From NCBI RefSeq assembly GCF_015832195.1, contig NC_052021.1, positions 3,596,001 to 3,660,000 of the forward strand: a stretch of DNA of 64,000 bases, in the 5' to 3' direction. The position numbers and the translations under genes were made by a program. Source of the DNA: Motacilla alba alba. Lineage: Eukaryota > Chordata > Aves > Passeriformes > Motacillidae. The notes below the pieces were generated by a model. It searched no databases. It saw only the letters and a program-made list of their open reading frames with translations, and was not told the origin of the DNA. Position 1 is the first letter of the stretch. The number at the start of each line of letters is the position of its first letter. This document shows, in pieces, positions 24,844-36,240 of this stretch.

Positions 24844-26505
24844 ATGTATTCCCTCGGCACAAATGAGGTAATAACTAGGTTATTTAAACAACCTGCAAAG
24901 CTTTCCGCTTCCCCAGCCTTGTCCGCAGCGCCCTCCGCGTCCCCAGCCGTGTCTCCGAGCCCCGCCTGCCCCTCGGTGCTGCCCAGAGGCAGCGAAACCC
25001 CGAGCGCAGCCCCGGTGCCGCGGCGCTCCCCGCTGCAGCCCCGCTGCCCGCCCAGCCCGGCCGGGATCTCGCAGCCCTGCCCTGCCCGGAGCGAGGGCAG
25101 CTCTGCCAGCGACAAGGAGCCGGGCTGCTCCGGGCACGCTGCAGAGCCCGAGCTCCGGCTGCCGGCAGAGAGAGGAACGCCGGAAAACCCGGGATTCGCA
25201 AACCCGTCCATGGGAAACGGAGCAGGACACAGACTCTAGCCAGAGGAAGAGTTTAACCCGTTCCGTCCCAGCGCCGCGAGCACGGAACGGGAACCGACTA
25301 ACCGGGCTGGGATCCCACCGAAACTCAGGCAAGAGAAAGATTTCCCTTCCCCAGATAGAAAACTCCTTGCTGTGCCAGTCCGATAGAAGAAAAGTGATGC
25401 TGATCCTCGGTGGGAGCCTACGGCACGCTGGGATTTTGAGAAACTGAGAAAAGCTTTGAAAGACAGCAGCTCAAACTCCCCGTGTTTCAATAACGTGGGG
25501 AGAAGTAGATACGGTTCTCATCGCCTAACACCTTCAGACTGCCGTCATATTTCATCTGCAATTTTAACAAACTCACCGTTTAATCAGTGGGACTTCGAAC
25601 AGCGAAAGCATCTGCACAGATCCCCAGAGAGCTCTGCCAGAAGTCCTGATGCCCAGCTAACAGCCAGTCAGTCAGCTAGAGAGCCTCCAAAGCATAAAGC
25701 GGAAGAGCAAGCCCAATCCCTTTCTAGAGCAGGAATAACAGATATCAAAACCGCAGCCAGAAAGTCTCTTTGGACTGTACAGTCCGCAAGAACCCACGAA
25801 AGCGCCGATTCTCTGACTCAACAAGCCAAAACGAAGCCTTCTCTTGCCTTTAGAGAGCGCTTGGCAGCAGCAGGTCCCAAGCAGAGTCCCAAGGAAGCAG
25901 CCCATCCTCACTGGATGAAAGCCTTGCCTTCGCTGCCACGAGCAGCCGGTGCCAAAGGGCTCTTGCAGCAGAGCAGCCCCCGGCAGCGCCGCGGATCCTC
26001 TCCGCTCGTGGCGAGCTCCGCACCCGCGGCACATCGCGACCGTCCGAGCTCCTGCGCCGGGAACGACTTCCAAAGACCCCAGGCTCGCTGGGAAACAAAT
26101 CCCAAAGAGCTGCTGAGGCTCAAACCACAACTACTGAAGAAACCCTCGCTGCTCCACAGGCAGAGCCACTACAGAGCCGTGTTTGAGCTGTGAGAAACCG
26201 AGTCTTTTAACAAAAGGCTGTTCTGAGGCAGAGAAAAACACAGAATCGCTGCTGCCCACGCTCAGTGCGGAGCAAAGAGGCGCTGCAGCGATCGCTGCGC
26301 CCCAAACGCGGCACAGCAGAGAAGCCTCTGCCGGGAGCTGCAACGCGAGCGCCCGGCGCCACCGCGGCACGAACGAACAGCGGCGGCGCGAAGGCAAAAA
26401 CTGGGAGCAGATGCGATCTGGGAAAGCACCAGAAACCGCCCGAGCAGCCCCGGACCATCGGGGCACGAGGAAACGGACAACTCCCACACTAACATGCCTT
26501 TGAAC
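24844..26505 (+). pseudogene. Unidentified GC-rich open-frame region, copy a
   Basis: A 1.6 kb GC-rich, T-poor island inside A+C-skewed DNA. An ATG at 24844 opens 131 codons rich in Ser, Pro and Ala to a TAG at 25237-25239. The same frame then runs to another TAG near 25383 and, further on, includes an uninterrupted 245-codon stretch (25456-26193, first codon TTG) rich in Ser, Arg, Gln, Lys and His. A 1-base shift leads into a 106-codon frame ending at 26503. The paralogue at 41809-43469 has CAG for the first TAG but a 1-base insertion upstream. Between the two copies of the 245-codon stretch I count about nine changes that alter the residue and two that do not, so there is no sign of constraint. 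I do not recognise the product. It is either a decayed gene or retrogene, or a chance frame favoured by low T content. Confidence 0.35.
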
Positions 26506-27952
26506 AAACTTCTGTCATCAGTTTATACCCGCAGGCGTTATAATGAAAAGAAAATATACTTAAAATAAATATAAATGAATATTTTAAAATAAAAATAAAA
26601 TCTAATATTAAAATATTAAAAATCACCTACTATTTGCCAATATTTTATAACAGGGGCTTTATCTCCAAAACAGCAACAGTCAAGAATTTTACATGACATC
26701 GACAATTCACTCATTACAGCACCAACTCAAAAAGAAATAAAACAGATTCAAAACATCACCCCAGACATTCAAAACACGAAATTAAAAAGTTCAACATCAC
26801 AGAAATTAAAAAGTTCAACATTAAAAATACAAGAAATCCCACCGTACATAGATTTAAGATGGAAGATAACAAAACAAACAATCGAGCCACAGAAAATGCA
26901 GCTCCCACCAGTGTCAAGACCTTACAAAATTTACAACTCCTCCTCCAGTTTTAATTTAAAACCCTGAGACATGACAAATTGAAATTCCATTTCACTTGAT
27001 AACCTAAGGCAAGAAATTTCCTTCTATTTCCACAAATACAAACCCAAAGCAGATTCCAACAAAAACCATGAAACCACATCACACACAAACCCACACTGAC
27101 AGTGCCACAAACAGAACCACAACCACACGGACGTAAGGCACACGGGAAAACTACAGTTCATACCCAGCATCCCCTCCCCAAGCTGCAAAACTGCAAACCT
27201 TCCCTTTACATCAATGTGGAACTATAAAACCCCTTAATATCAGAGAGCTCTTTTAGCAAAAGCACAGCATCCATCGTGTTAAAAAATCCCCTCATGTCCA
27301 ACTTTACTAAATTGAGTTTAAACAAAACCATTTCGTGCTTTAAATTAACCGGTCCCGAAAAAATTTGAAAAACAACTATTGCAGCAAAAAAATATTTAAA
27401 AATTAAAATACATAAAAAGCCTTTTACCAAGAGTAATTAACAAATACATCAAGTTAAATCAAACAATGTATTAGCAGTTATTCGTTTTACTTTCTTGCTT
27501 TTACAACACAAATATGCCTATAAATCAACCCAAACCAAATGTTTAAGTTACTCTAACCGAGCCAACAAGTTCAAACACCAAACATTTACCCAATCTGAGC
27601 CCGAACAAACCCTTTACAACCCGCTGAATCAGCACACTGATACCAACCCAAAATACCCAACCCCAAACCCTAACAGCTCTGAGCGAGCGGCCACCGACCA
27701 AACAAACCCCGTCACCAATTCTGTCCCTGAACCCCAATCCTCCTAAAACTGCCTTTAAACCTCAGCAAGTAAACACTCGGAATCCTTTAACAACCAGATT
27801 TTGTACCTAGTTTCAGGATCAAAGAAATCCACAGTTAAATGTTACTCCCCATCATCCCATATACAAAACCTCAAGATTTTAGGACAATTATACCACTCCT
27901 GTGCCCCCGAAAAATAAAACTATTAATCTTAACAAAATCCCACAGAAATTAC

Positions 27953-27984
<32 letters not shown>

Positions 27985-28734
27985 ACCAAAAAACCAAAAA
28001 AACCCCAAACAACTCATTGATAGAAATACAACCTAGGAAAACATTCCCTCAAAAATTAAAAATAGCCCACATAAGATCAAACAACTCGCTATAATAACAT
28101 CTAATATTAAAAAATTATTAAAAACTTAAGAAGTCTACCCATGATCATAAAACCCACCTTGCAATAAGTTTTAAACCCTAAAACCCTACAAAATGAGTTA
28201 CATTAAATTTGTTTTTACCTCAACACACCTTAACTATAACATTAAAAAAATTAAACCAAATAGAGCATTAATTAAACAAAAAATCAGTACCGTTTCCTTT
28301 CTAATAATAGAATAACAAATATTAGTACTACTAAACATACAGCCTTACATAACAAAACCACCACCAATCTTCTCCTATTAGCACATAAACAAAATTACAA
28401 AAACTTTTAAAATTCTATTACATAAACTTACAGAAACACTCAAAAACCATCCACAAAAACGACTTCAAAAACTAAAACAATCAACTAACCAAATTAAAAC
28501 AAAAATGAAGTCTTAATTTAAAATTTATTTCAAAAATACAACTTTACAACTTACCGAAAAAAAACTTTACAACTTAAAATTCCGTATATTAATTATTATC
28601 ATAACAGTATTGGTAATATTACCTTATACACTTCACTGTATACAACAAATAATGAATAAGAGCATCAAAAAAGACTCTTGTTGTTTGTTTCCTTTGTTGG
28701 ACACGCCAGTAAAGAACAGTTGCTGGCATTCCTG
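26506..28734. other. Strongly A+C-skewed AT-rich block, copy a
   Basis: G is nearly absent from the + strand in places: 28441-28500 has A35 C16 T8 G1. It includes a poly(A) run of about 30 at 27953-27983. Matches 43470-45697 (offset about 16.96 kb); its last 700 bp also match 31915-32640 with more divergence. No confident gene, RT domain or mitochondrial gene was recognised. Confidence 0.6.
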
Positions 28735-29215
28735 TATCTTACCCTGAGAGCCCCTTCATTTCAGAATAATAACAATAACAATTCCGAGGGGTGGGGTTTA
28801 TATTTTCCATTGGCGGGGAGGCTCCTGCCTTCCTTAGCAGACACCTGTCCCTAAAGCCAAAACAGCCCCGTGCCTCCGTGCCACTGTGGGGGAGAGGGAG
28901 GGAGGAACTGGGGACAAGGTGGAGCCCAGGAAGGAGAGAAGAGTGTGGGGAAGGGGCATTTTTAGGGTTTGGTGTACATCTCATTGCCTTGCTCTGATTG
29001 GTTTGATAATAAATGCAATGAATTTTAATTTCCCCAGTCCGGGCCTGTTGTGCCCAGGATGGGTGAGAGATCTCTGGCTGCCTTTCTGGAGAGCCCCGAG
29101 CCTTTGCTGCTGTGTTCTGTTGCCTGCCCCGGGGCAGCAGGAGAGGCACAGAGCGCTTCTGCTGGCCCCGGGCACCTGGCCCGGCCCAGCCCAAGAATCC
29201 CTGCGGGAATTCACT
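28735..29215 (+). repeat. Duplicated flank block, copy 2
   Basis: Matches 6631-7075 and 45698-46178. It ends in the segment with CTTCTGCTGGCCCCGGGCACC that is also found in the 5' regions of lectin copies 2-5. Confidence 0.7.
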
Positions 29216-31740
29216 CTTGAGAGCCCCTGGAGCAGCTTCCCCGGCCTGGGGACTTTTCCTCACCGCGGGGTTCCCGGACAGGAGCGGCGCCTCCGCCGCG
29301 TCGCTGCCCCGCTCCCCGCTCGCTCCGCCGCTCTCCTGGCTGGAGCCGCCGCTTTCCCACTGCTGTAAAGGACAGAGCGGCCCAAAGCCCTCCCGCACCC
29401 ACGGCTCCCGCAGCCTGAGCAGCAGCGGCCGTGCCCGCTGTGTCTGCCCGGGAGCGGAGCGCTGCCGCCCGGCTCCCCGTTCGTGTCGCTGCGGAGCGGC
29501 GGCGGCGGAGCTCGGAGCGGCTCCAGCCCCGTGCGAGCGCGGCCGGAGCTGCCCCGGCTCGGGGCTCGCTGCGGGCGGAGGGGCCGCGCTGAGGGGCGGG
29601 GGGTTCTGAGAGAAAGGAGCTTCTGCACGCTGGGCAGTGCCAGCTTCCCCTCTCAGCGCAGCCCAGGGCTGTCCTTCCTCAGCTGCACCCTGTGCCTTGC
29701 ACTGCCTCTCAGGGTCACCTCAGTGCCTGTCCATCCCCAGAGCCAGCGCTGGGCTGGGGCTGCAAAGGAAACGTCTCTGCAATCCATCCTGCCACCCATG
29801 CTGCCTGCAGGGAGTGCAGTGCCCTCATCACACAACAAGCTCAAAGATGTCCAAGCTCCCTTTAAAAACAGATCCAGCTGTCCTATTGTCAGAGGGTCAA
29901 ATTGCCAAGTCCAAGAGGCTTGAAGAGAGTTTTGAGGCAGAAAACATCTGGGTTTGTTGGCCATTTCCCAACCAGGTCCAGCCAGGGCCTGGCCAGAGCC
30001 CAGACCCTCACTGGGAGGGTCTCCCTCACACACCCTAAAAGCAAGTCTGTCAGTAACAGCAGCTGTGAGATGCCCCAAGCACAGCAAACTGCTGGAGTGC
30101 TCCTGTGGGAATTCCTGGGCTGTGTCTGGTTCCCACGGAGCAGAAGCAGCCTTGCCCTCAGCAGCTCACAGCCCTGTCCCACAAGGATGTGCCACAAAAG
30201 GGGCGGCAAAGAGCACAGGAGCCTCAGCTCAGGAGAGGCTTTGGACAGAGCCCAGGGATCTCATCCTGGAGCTCTGAAACCACAGGAAACCATGAGCCAG
30301 CCCTGGGCCAAGGCCCAGCAGCCCTGCTGGAACAAGAGAAGGGACTCCAGGCTGAGCAGGCAGTGCAGGGAAGGGCTGCAGACAGCCTGTTCAAAGAGAT
30401 GCACCTGCAGCTGGAGAGCAAACCAGACAGAGCCCACAGGGACACGTGTCTTGTAGACAGTCACACAAAGACATGCCAAAGATTGTGAAAAGCCAGTTAT
30501 AAACAAGGCAATGACACCTTATGAACAATGCCTGTTATAAAAATCAGTGAATCCCCATGATGGGAGCAATGGATCAGCAGGAACCGCCTCAGGAATTTGG
30601 GACAATATTCTTGCAGCATTCATGTGTCCACAGCAGTGAAACTCTGAACAGCTCCAGTGGGTAACAGCATCCTGCAGAACAAGCAGCCACTGTCCTGTGT
30701 TAGCTGTGGGAGATAAAACAGAAGAGATCCCAGTGACTGATCCTGTTGGGCAGTGCAGCTCTGACACCTGTGGGAGCTGGGAGAGGATCGAGGGCTCAGC
30801 AAACTGTGTCTGCTTCTGTCCAACAGCAGGTGTTTATCAGTGCTTCATCGCTGCTGCTTCAGTTGGACCTGTCTTATCCCTAGAAGAAAATAACTACATC
30901 TTGCAATGTAGACAAACATATTTGAACAAAATTAACTCAGGACTTCAAGTTAATTGCAGTGTAATTCAATGTCACCTCAGCAGAATTAGAGAGAACTTAA
31001 AGTTTCATCTTTAATACAGAATAAATACTGATCTCTATAAAACTGGAATGGAACATGAAAAGGCTTAAAGTGAAGAAGACTGAAACTTGACCTCGTCCAA
31101 GCTCAGCAACGCTCAAACCTGACAGAAACCCACCTCAACATAAATGACTCTTAACAAAATCAACTCAATAAGAGTCATAAAACATAGTTTAACATTACTC
31201 AGAGCTAGCTTTGCTTAATCTTACCAACACTAAAATCATGGTCAAATAGAACTAAACCAACAATCAATATCCTTAAAAGTTCTGGGAACTACAAAATGTA
31301 ACTTATTCTGATGCTGTTAAATGCAAAAGGCGCTGAAATCGTGGTTGAAATAACGGCCTGACGGATTTACTGGAGGGATTATAAAAGTGTGACAAGTACC
31401 TTGACCCTATGTAATTTATACTGAGAAAAACTCACGGTAGCCACAAATTTCAGGGAACCATAAATTTACTAAGACCTTTTAAAGAGCAACTGTACCAAAA
31501 CAATCAAACCAGGAGCTTCTTGAGATGGTATTTAGTGTAATACCATGTGGTAATTGTTATCAGCATTTCTGGTAAAGAAATTAGATTGTGGTGTGCTGCA
31601 AATAATAACAATAATAAGAAGGCACTACGTTTAACCGCTTTGAATCTCTCCAGTAACAATTCTCAGAGGAATCAGGGTTCATGAAAAACACAAGAAAAAC
31701 ATTGGAACACTTTAAAGACCATTTCCACACGTTTTTGCGG
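29216..31740 (+). pseudogene. Exon-less lectin remnant: 5' module fused to 3' UTR and flank
   Basis: 29216-29605 is lectin 5' module (a GGAGCTCGGAGCGGCTCCAGCC segment without the usual donor, then GAGGGGCCGCGCTGAGG). At about 29608-29615 it changes abruptly to the sequence that follows the stop codon of the lectin genes (GAAAGGAGCTTCT, then GCACGCTGGGCAGTGCC) and continues through 3' UTR and 3' flank to 31740. All coding exons and introns are absent, so this is a lectin unit with its body deleted. An equivalent junction exists near 46572. Confidence 0.75.
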
Positions 31741-31915
31741 CATTCTAACACAGGGAGCGTGCGGTTTCAGTGAGCAGGGGCAGGCAGAGCCCTTCGGGCA
31801 GATGCCCCGGGGGGCAGGGAGGTGGCCCGGGGGCCCATCGCTCTCAGAGCCAGCCCGAAAGGGACACAGCTTATTTCTGGGCTGAACTGGCAAATGGGGA
31901 TACGACAGTCAGAAA
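31741..31915 (+). repeat. Start of a 5' module, truncated
   Basis: Matches the first 110 bp of the 5' modules (GGGAGCGTGCGGTTTCAGT, GGCAGATGCCCCGGGG), then breaks off into non-lectin sequence near 31840. Confidence 0.65.
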
Positions 31916-33110
31916 GTCACTCAGGACACTCCTGTACCCCCTGAAATAAAACCATCAATGTTAACAAAGTCCCACAGAAATTACCAAAAATATGAACTCA
32001 TTGATAACAATAAAACCTAGAAAACATTCCCTCAAAATATAAAAATAGCCCATATTACATCAAACAAGTCACTAAAATAACACCTAATATTGAAAAAACT
32101 ATCAAAAAATAATTAAAAAGTCTACCCATCGTTATAAAAAAACTATAATAACAATTTTATACCCAAAAAACATGCAAAACAAGTTATATCAAATTTGTTT
32201 TTCCCTCAACTCACCTCAAATGTAACATTAAAACAAATAAACCAGAGTGTTAATTAAACAAAAAATCAGTACTACTTCTATTATTGTTAATAATATAATA
32301 ACAAATATTAATACTATTAAACATATTATCTTATAAAAAAGAACCACCATTGATTTTCTCTTACTAGCACATAGACATAATTATTAAAAAACTGAAAAGA
32401 TTATATCACATAAACTTATCAAACCACCCTGGCCATCCACAAACATCTCCAGAAATGAAAAAGTTAACAAATTAAATTAAAATAAACCATAAATCCTAAT
32501 TAAAGAATTTATTAAAAAAAAACCCTTTATACCTTAACTGAAAAAAGTTTACAAAATAAATTTCCAAATATTACTTACGTTCACTGTATACAACAAATAA
32601 TAAATAAGACCATCGAAAAAGTTTTTACAGTCCAAAAAAAAAAAGAAAGATGTGAGAAATGGATTTGTAAAGAATTCTCAAAACCTGCCAAAGCTCACCC
32701 AGCCCTGCACCTCTGTTTGCAGGCACTGAGATAGGGCGTGCTGGCTTAGGGACGCCACGGAGCAGAGATGACATTGCTGAGAGAGAGATTGTTTGAACGA
32801 GTTTCAAAATACGGCCCTGCAAAGAGACCAGGTACTGTAGAGAATTGGAGCCGTGAAAGATGCACTGAAACAGAGCCTCGTGAGGTACAAACGGAGGTGA
32901 CTGGCGTTAGAAGTAACAGTAGTGCTGTGTGGCAAAAGTTTTCAGCTAAGAGGCTGAAAAACATTTCTAAGATATTGTAACCAGGAAAGAAGCTAGCTTT
33001 TACCAGAATAACATTGACTCTTCCATCTCCCAGCTCGCACTCTTCATCGACACTGATAATAAATCAAATCCTTTAAAACACCTCCATGTTACCCTGTCAA
33101 TGCAGAATTT
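31916..33110. repeat. Diverged copy of the A+C-skewed block end plus LTR-like repeat
   Basis: 31916-32640 resembles 27898-28640. 32650-33090 resembles 23850-24360, including GAGAGAGATTG, GAGGTACAAACGGAGG and a GATAATAAA near the right end. The order (internal end, then LTR-like piece) is what a 3' end of an LTR element would show, complementary to the 5' order at 23850. No coding is recognised. Confidence 0.45.
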
Positions 33111-33439
33111 AAAAACCCCAGCGAGTATCCCCTGCCGTGCCTGTGGAGACACCTCTGTGTCCCGGCGCGCTGCTCCAGAGCCCTGCTGGGCCCGGCCCGG
33201 CCCGGCCTTTGGCAGCGCGGCCTCTGCGGCCTCCCCTGGGGCCGGGCCGAGCCGCCAGCGCCGCGGGGAGGAGCGACGGAGGGAGCTCGCTTTGGGCTCA
33301 CTGGACGATGGACGCGCTGGCCCGGAGCCCGAGCGGTCGGGAGAGAGCCTGGGCGGGATGCAAGGCAGCAAAGGATGATTTGCCAGGGCCCATGAGTCAC
33401 AGCGGGTCAGCCAGCCCCGCGGGGACGGGACTTTGCTAG
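33111..33439. other. GC-rich segment without recognised feature
   Basis: CpG-rich, with no convincing gene. It lies between the LTR-like repeat and CR1 sequence. Confidence 0.4.
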
Positions 33440-33708
33440 ACTTGCTGTTTCTAAATAGGGGTAGACTGTTGGACTGCTTGGGCTCCAGCAGGCCTTTGGC
33501 ACTGTGTGCCACAGCTCACTGCTGGAAAAGCTGCAGCCCAGGGCTGGGACAGGAGCACTCTGTGCTGGGCTCAGCCCTGGCTGGATGGCCGGGCCAGAGA
33601 GTGCTGGTGAGGGTGCTGCAGCCAGCTGGGGCCAGGCACCAGGGCTGTCCCTCAGGCTCTCTGCTGGGGCCAGCCCTGTGCCCACCTGGGCCCACGGATT
33701 TATGGACA
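33440..33708 (+). mobile_element. CR1 LINE ORF2 fragment, reverse-transcriptase part
   Basis: On the + strand the translation carries Q-A-F-G-T-V-C-H-S-S-L-L-E-K-L, the degraded CR1 palm motif normally D-F-S-K-A-F-D-T-V, followed by a degraded form of the G-V-P-Q-G-S-x-L-G-P motif. Frameshifts are present. It ends where the opposite-strand CR1 piece begins. Confidence 0.7.
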
Positions 33709-34460
33709 TCCAAGCAGCTCAGCAGTTCTCTGACTGCCTCCTCCTGGATCACAGGGGGCCCATTCTGCTCCCTGACACCATCCACCAGCCCAGAAGGACA
33801 CGTGGCCTGAGGACAAGCTGTGTTCCCACTGAAGGCTGAGGGAAAGAAGGCATTGAGCACCTCTGCCTTCTCCTCATCTGCAGTTACTGAGCTCCCTCTT
33901 GCATCCAAAAGGGAACAAAAGCTGCTCTTACCCTTCCTTTTACCATTATTTATAAAAACATTTTTGATTGTCCTTTACAAAAGTTGCCAATTTAAGTTCA
34001 AAGTAAGCTTTGGCCTCCCCAATTTTTTTTTTCCTCCATACCCTAGCAACCCCCTTAAATACTTCCTGAGAAACCTGACCCTCCTTCCAAAGCTGATACA
34101 TCCTCCTTTTATTCCTGAGTTCCTTCCAAACCTCATTGCCCATCCAGGCTGGACGTTTGCCTCGTGGGCTCATCTTTGGGCACACAGGGACAGTCTGTTC
34201 CTGTGCCCTCAAGGTCTCTGTTTTGAAGCGTGACCACCTTTCGTGGATGCCTTTGTTTTCAAATGTTGCTTCCCAAGGGACTTTCTCAATAAGTCTCCTA
34301 AAAAGGCCGAAGTCTGCCCTCTGGAAGTCTAATGTAAAGGTTTCATTGATGTTCCTCCTGATATCGCCAAAAATCGAGAACACTACAATTTCACAATCAC
34401 CATGGCCCAGGGCGCCTCCAACCAGTATATCTCCCCCCTCCATCACCATTTACAGACAAC
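33709..34460 (-). mobile_element. CR1 LINE ORF2 fragment, region upstream of RT, inverted
   Basis: The minus-strand translation contains L-D-V-H-K-S-V-G-P, the CR1 segment just before the RT palm. Upstream of it is the linker after the endonuclease, with W-S-R-F-K-T and W-M-G-N-E-V-W. One frame change is near 33910-33945. Relative to the + strand piece at 33440-33708 it is inverted. Confidence 0.75.
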
Positions 34461-34756
34461 AGGTCTAACAAAGCTCCCTCCGCTGGAAGGCGCCCCCACC
34501 TGCTGAGACTCGCGCTCTGCAAACACGTCCCGAGTGCCCTGGATCTCACCAGGGCTCGATTTCGGGAACTCAGGCCCGAGCAACCGAAGACGGCAGCCTC
34601 TTCCTGCAACACGACTTGAGGATTGCTCAACATCCCCTGTCCACACTCTCTCGCCCGCCTCCTCGCCGCGATTGGCTGTGTGCGGCTCGAGCGGCGGCGG
34701 TACCACCCCCACCACCGATACGAACACAACCACCACCCACACCACCCAGAGCCCCG
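34461..34756. other. Junction DNA at the left edge of duplicated block 2
   Basis: Single-copy in this window. It includes an inverted CCAAT-type stretch (GATTGGCTG, about 34669) and ends at the boundary where homology to 18972 begins. No gene is seen. Confidence 0.4.
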
Positions 34757-36240
34757 TGAGGCGGCGGCGGAGCTCGGAGCGGCGGCGGCTCCAACCCAGG
34801 TGGGACCCGCGGTCGGCGCTGCCCCAGCTCGGGGCTCGCTGCGGGCGGAGGGGCCGCGGTGAGGGGCGGGGGGGCTCTGGCGAGTTCCTTGTGCCGGTGC
34901 CCCCGTGTCCCCCCTGCGCTGAGGCCGCCGAGGCAGCGGCTGCCCGCGGTGTCCCCCGTGCCCGGATGGCCGGGGCCGAGCCGGTGCCGCGGCAGCGATG
35001 GCTCCCGCCGGCTGCTCTCGCTGGGACGGAGGCGGCTGCTCCGTGCCCGGGACGCTTCCCGGCCGTGCGGCAGCGGGCTCGGGGCCGCTGCTCGGGCGGG
35101 CGGGAGGTGTCCGTGCCCGGCTCGGGGCTGGCACGGCACGAACCCGAACGCGCCTCGGAGCCCAAAGCGCTGCAGGCGCCGAGCGCGGGCAGCAAGCGCC
35201 GCATCCTGCGGGCTCCGGGGCCGAGGCTTCTCTGCCCTCTGTGCCAGGAGGCGCCCCGTGTTCGCAGGCAGGGAGCCCCAGCGGCCGTGCCGGCGCCCGG
35301 GGTGGCCGCGCTGCAAGGCGGCGGGGCAGGGAATGCGGGGCACGATGGTCAGCAGCCCGGGGCTGCTGCTTCTCGGCCCTGGGCAGGCGGACTCCGAGCC
35401 GCAGCTGCCCCGGGCCAGCAGCAGGCGGCAGCTCGCAGGGCGGGTGAGGGGCCGCCATGAGGCGGCCGGGCCGGGGGAAAGAGGAGAGGCACAGAGCGCT
35501 TCTGCTGGCCCCGGGCACCTGGCCTGGCCCGGCCCAACTCACCCCAAGAATCCCTGGGATAATGCACTGCTGAGAGCCCCAGAAGCAGCTTCCCCCGGGC
35601 TGCCGTTCTCGACCAGCGCAAACAAGAGTGGGGCCCTTTTTCTTACCAAGGTTTTTGCAGGACAGGAGTGTCCTGACTTCTCCTTTCGCGTTCCTTTTTC
35701 TGAGTATGCCCCTGACTCTGCCAAAGTGGCGCCGGAAGTCACTTCGGTACAAGAAAGCGAAACGGCTCCGGGTATTTCCATGACGCGCCCTGCCCGGCCC
35801 TGCCCCTCGCTCGCTGCTCCCGTCCCGCCTCTCCTTCCCGGCCCTCGCTGCTTCCCCGCGCGGGATTGGGCAAACCGGCAAAAGCCGCTCCCACAGCGGC
35901 TCGGAGCTGCGGCACCGGCTGGAGTGAGCTCCAGTGCTCGCCGGCTCTGTGCTGTGGCTGCAGCTGCAGTGCCCGCTGTGTCCGATTCCGGCCGCGGCGG
36001 CGGCACCAGCCCGAGTGCCCGCGGAGTCTGGCCGGGATGGGAGCGGCGGCGAACCCCGCGTTCGTGTCATTGCGGAGCGGCGGCGGCACCCGGAGCCCGG
36101 CGAGGCGGCGGCGGAGCTCGGAGCGGCTCCAGCCCAGGTGGGACCCGCGGTCGGCGCTGCCCCAGCTCGGGGCTCGCTGCGGGCGGAGGGGCCGCGGTGA
36201 GGGGCGGGGGGGTTCTGGCGAGTTCCTTGTGCCGGTGCCC
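34757..36240 (+). promoter_or_regulatory. Doubled GC-rich 5' modules upstream of lectin copy 3
   Basis: Homologous to 18972-20420. Candidate first-exon donors follow CCAACCCAG at 34799 and CCAGCCCAG near 36137. It includes a D module (35264-35440). It ends abruptly at 36241, where about 240 bp present in copy 2 (5' module end plus CR1 3' end) are missing. Confidence 0.55.

Noticed and set aside
26506..28734. Mitochondrial insertion (suggested by A+C skew)
   Set aside because: The composition resembles the mitochondrial light strand, but I could not recognise any mitochondrial rRNA, tRNA or protein-coding segment.
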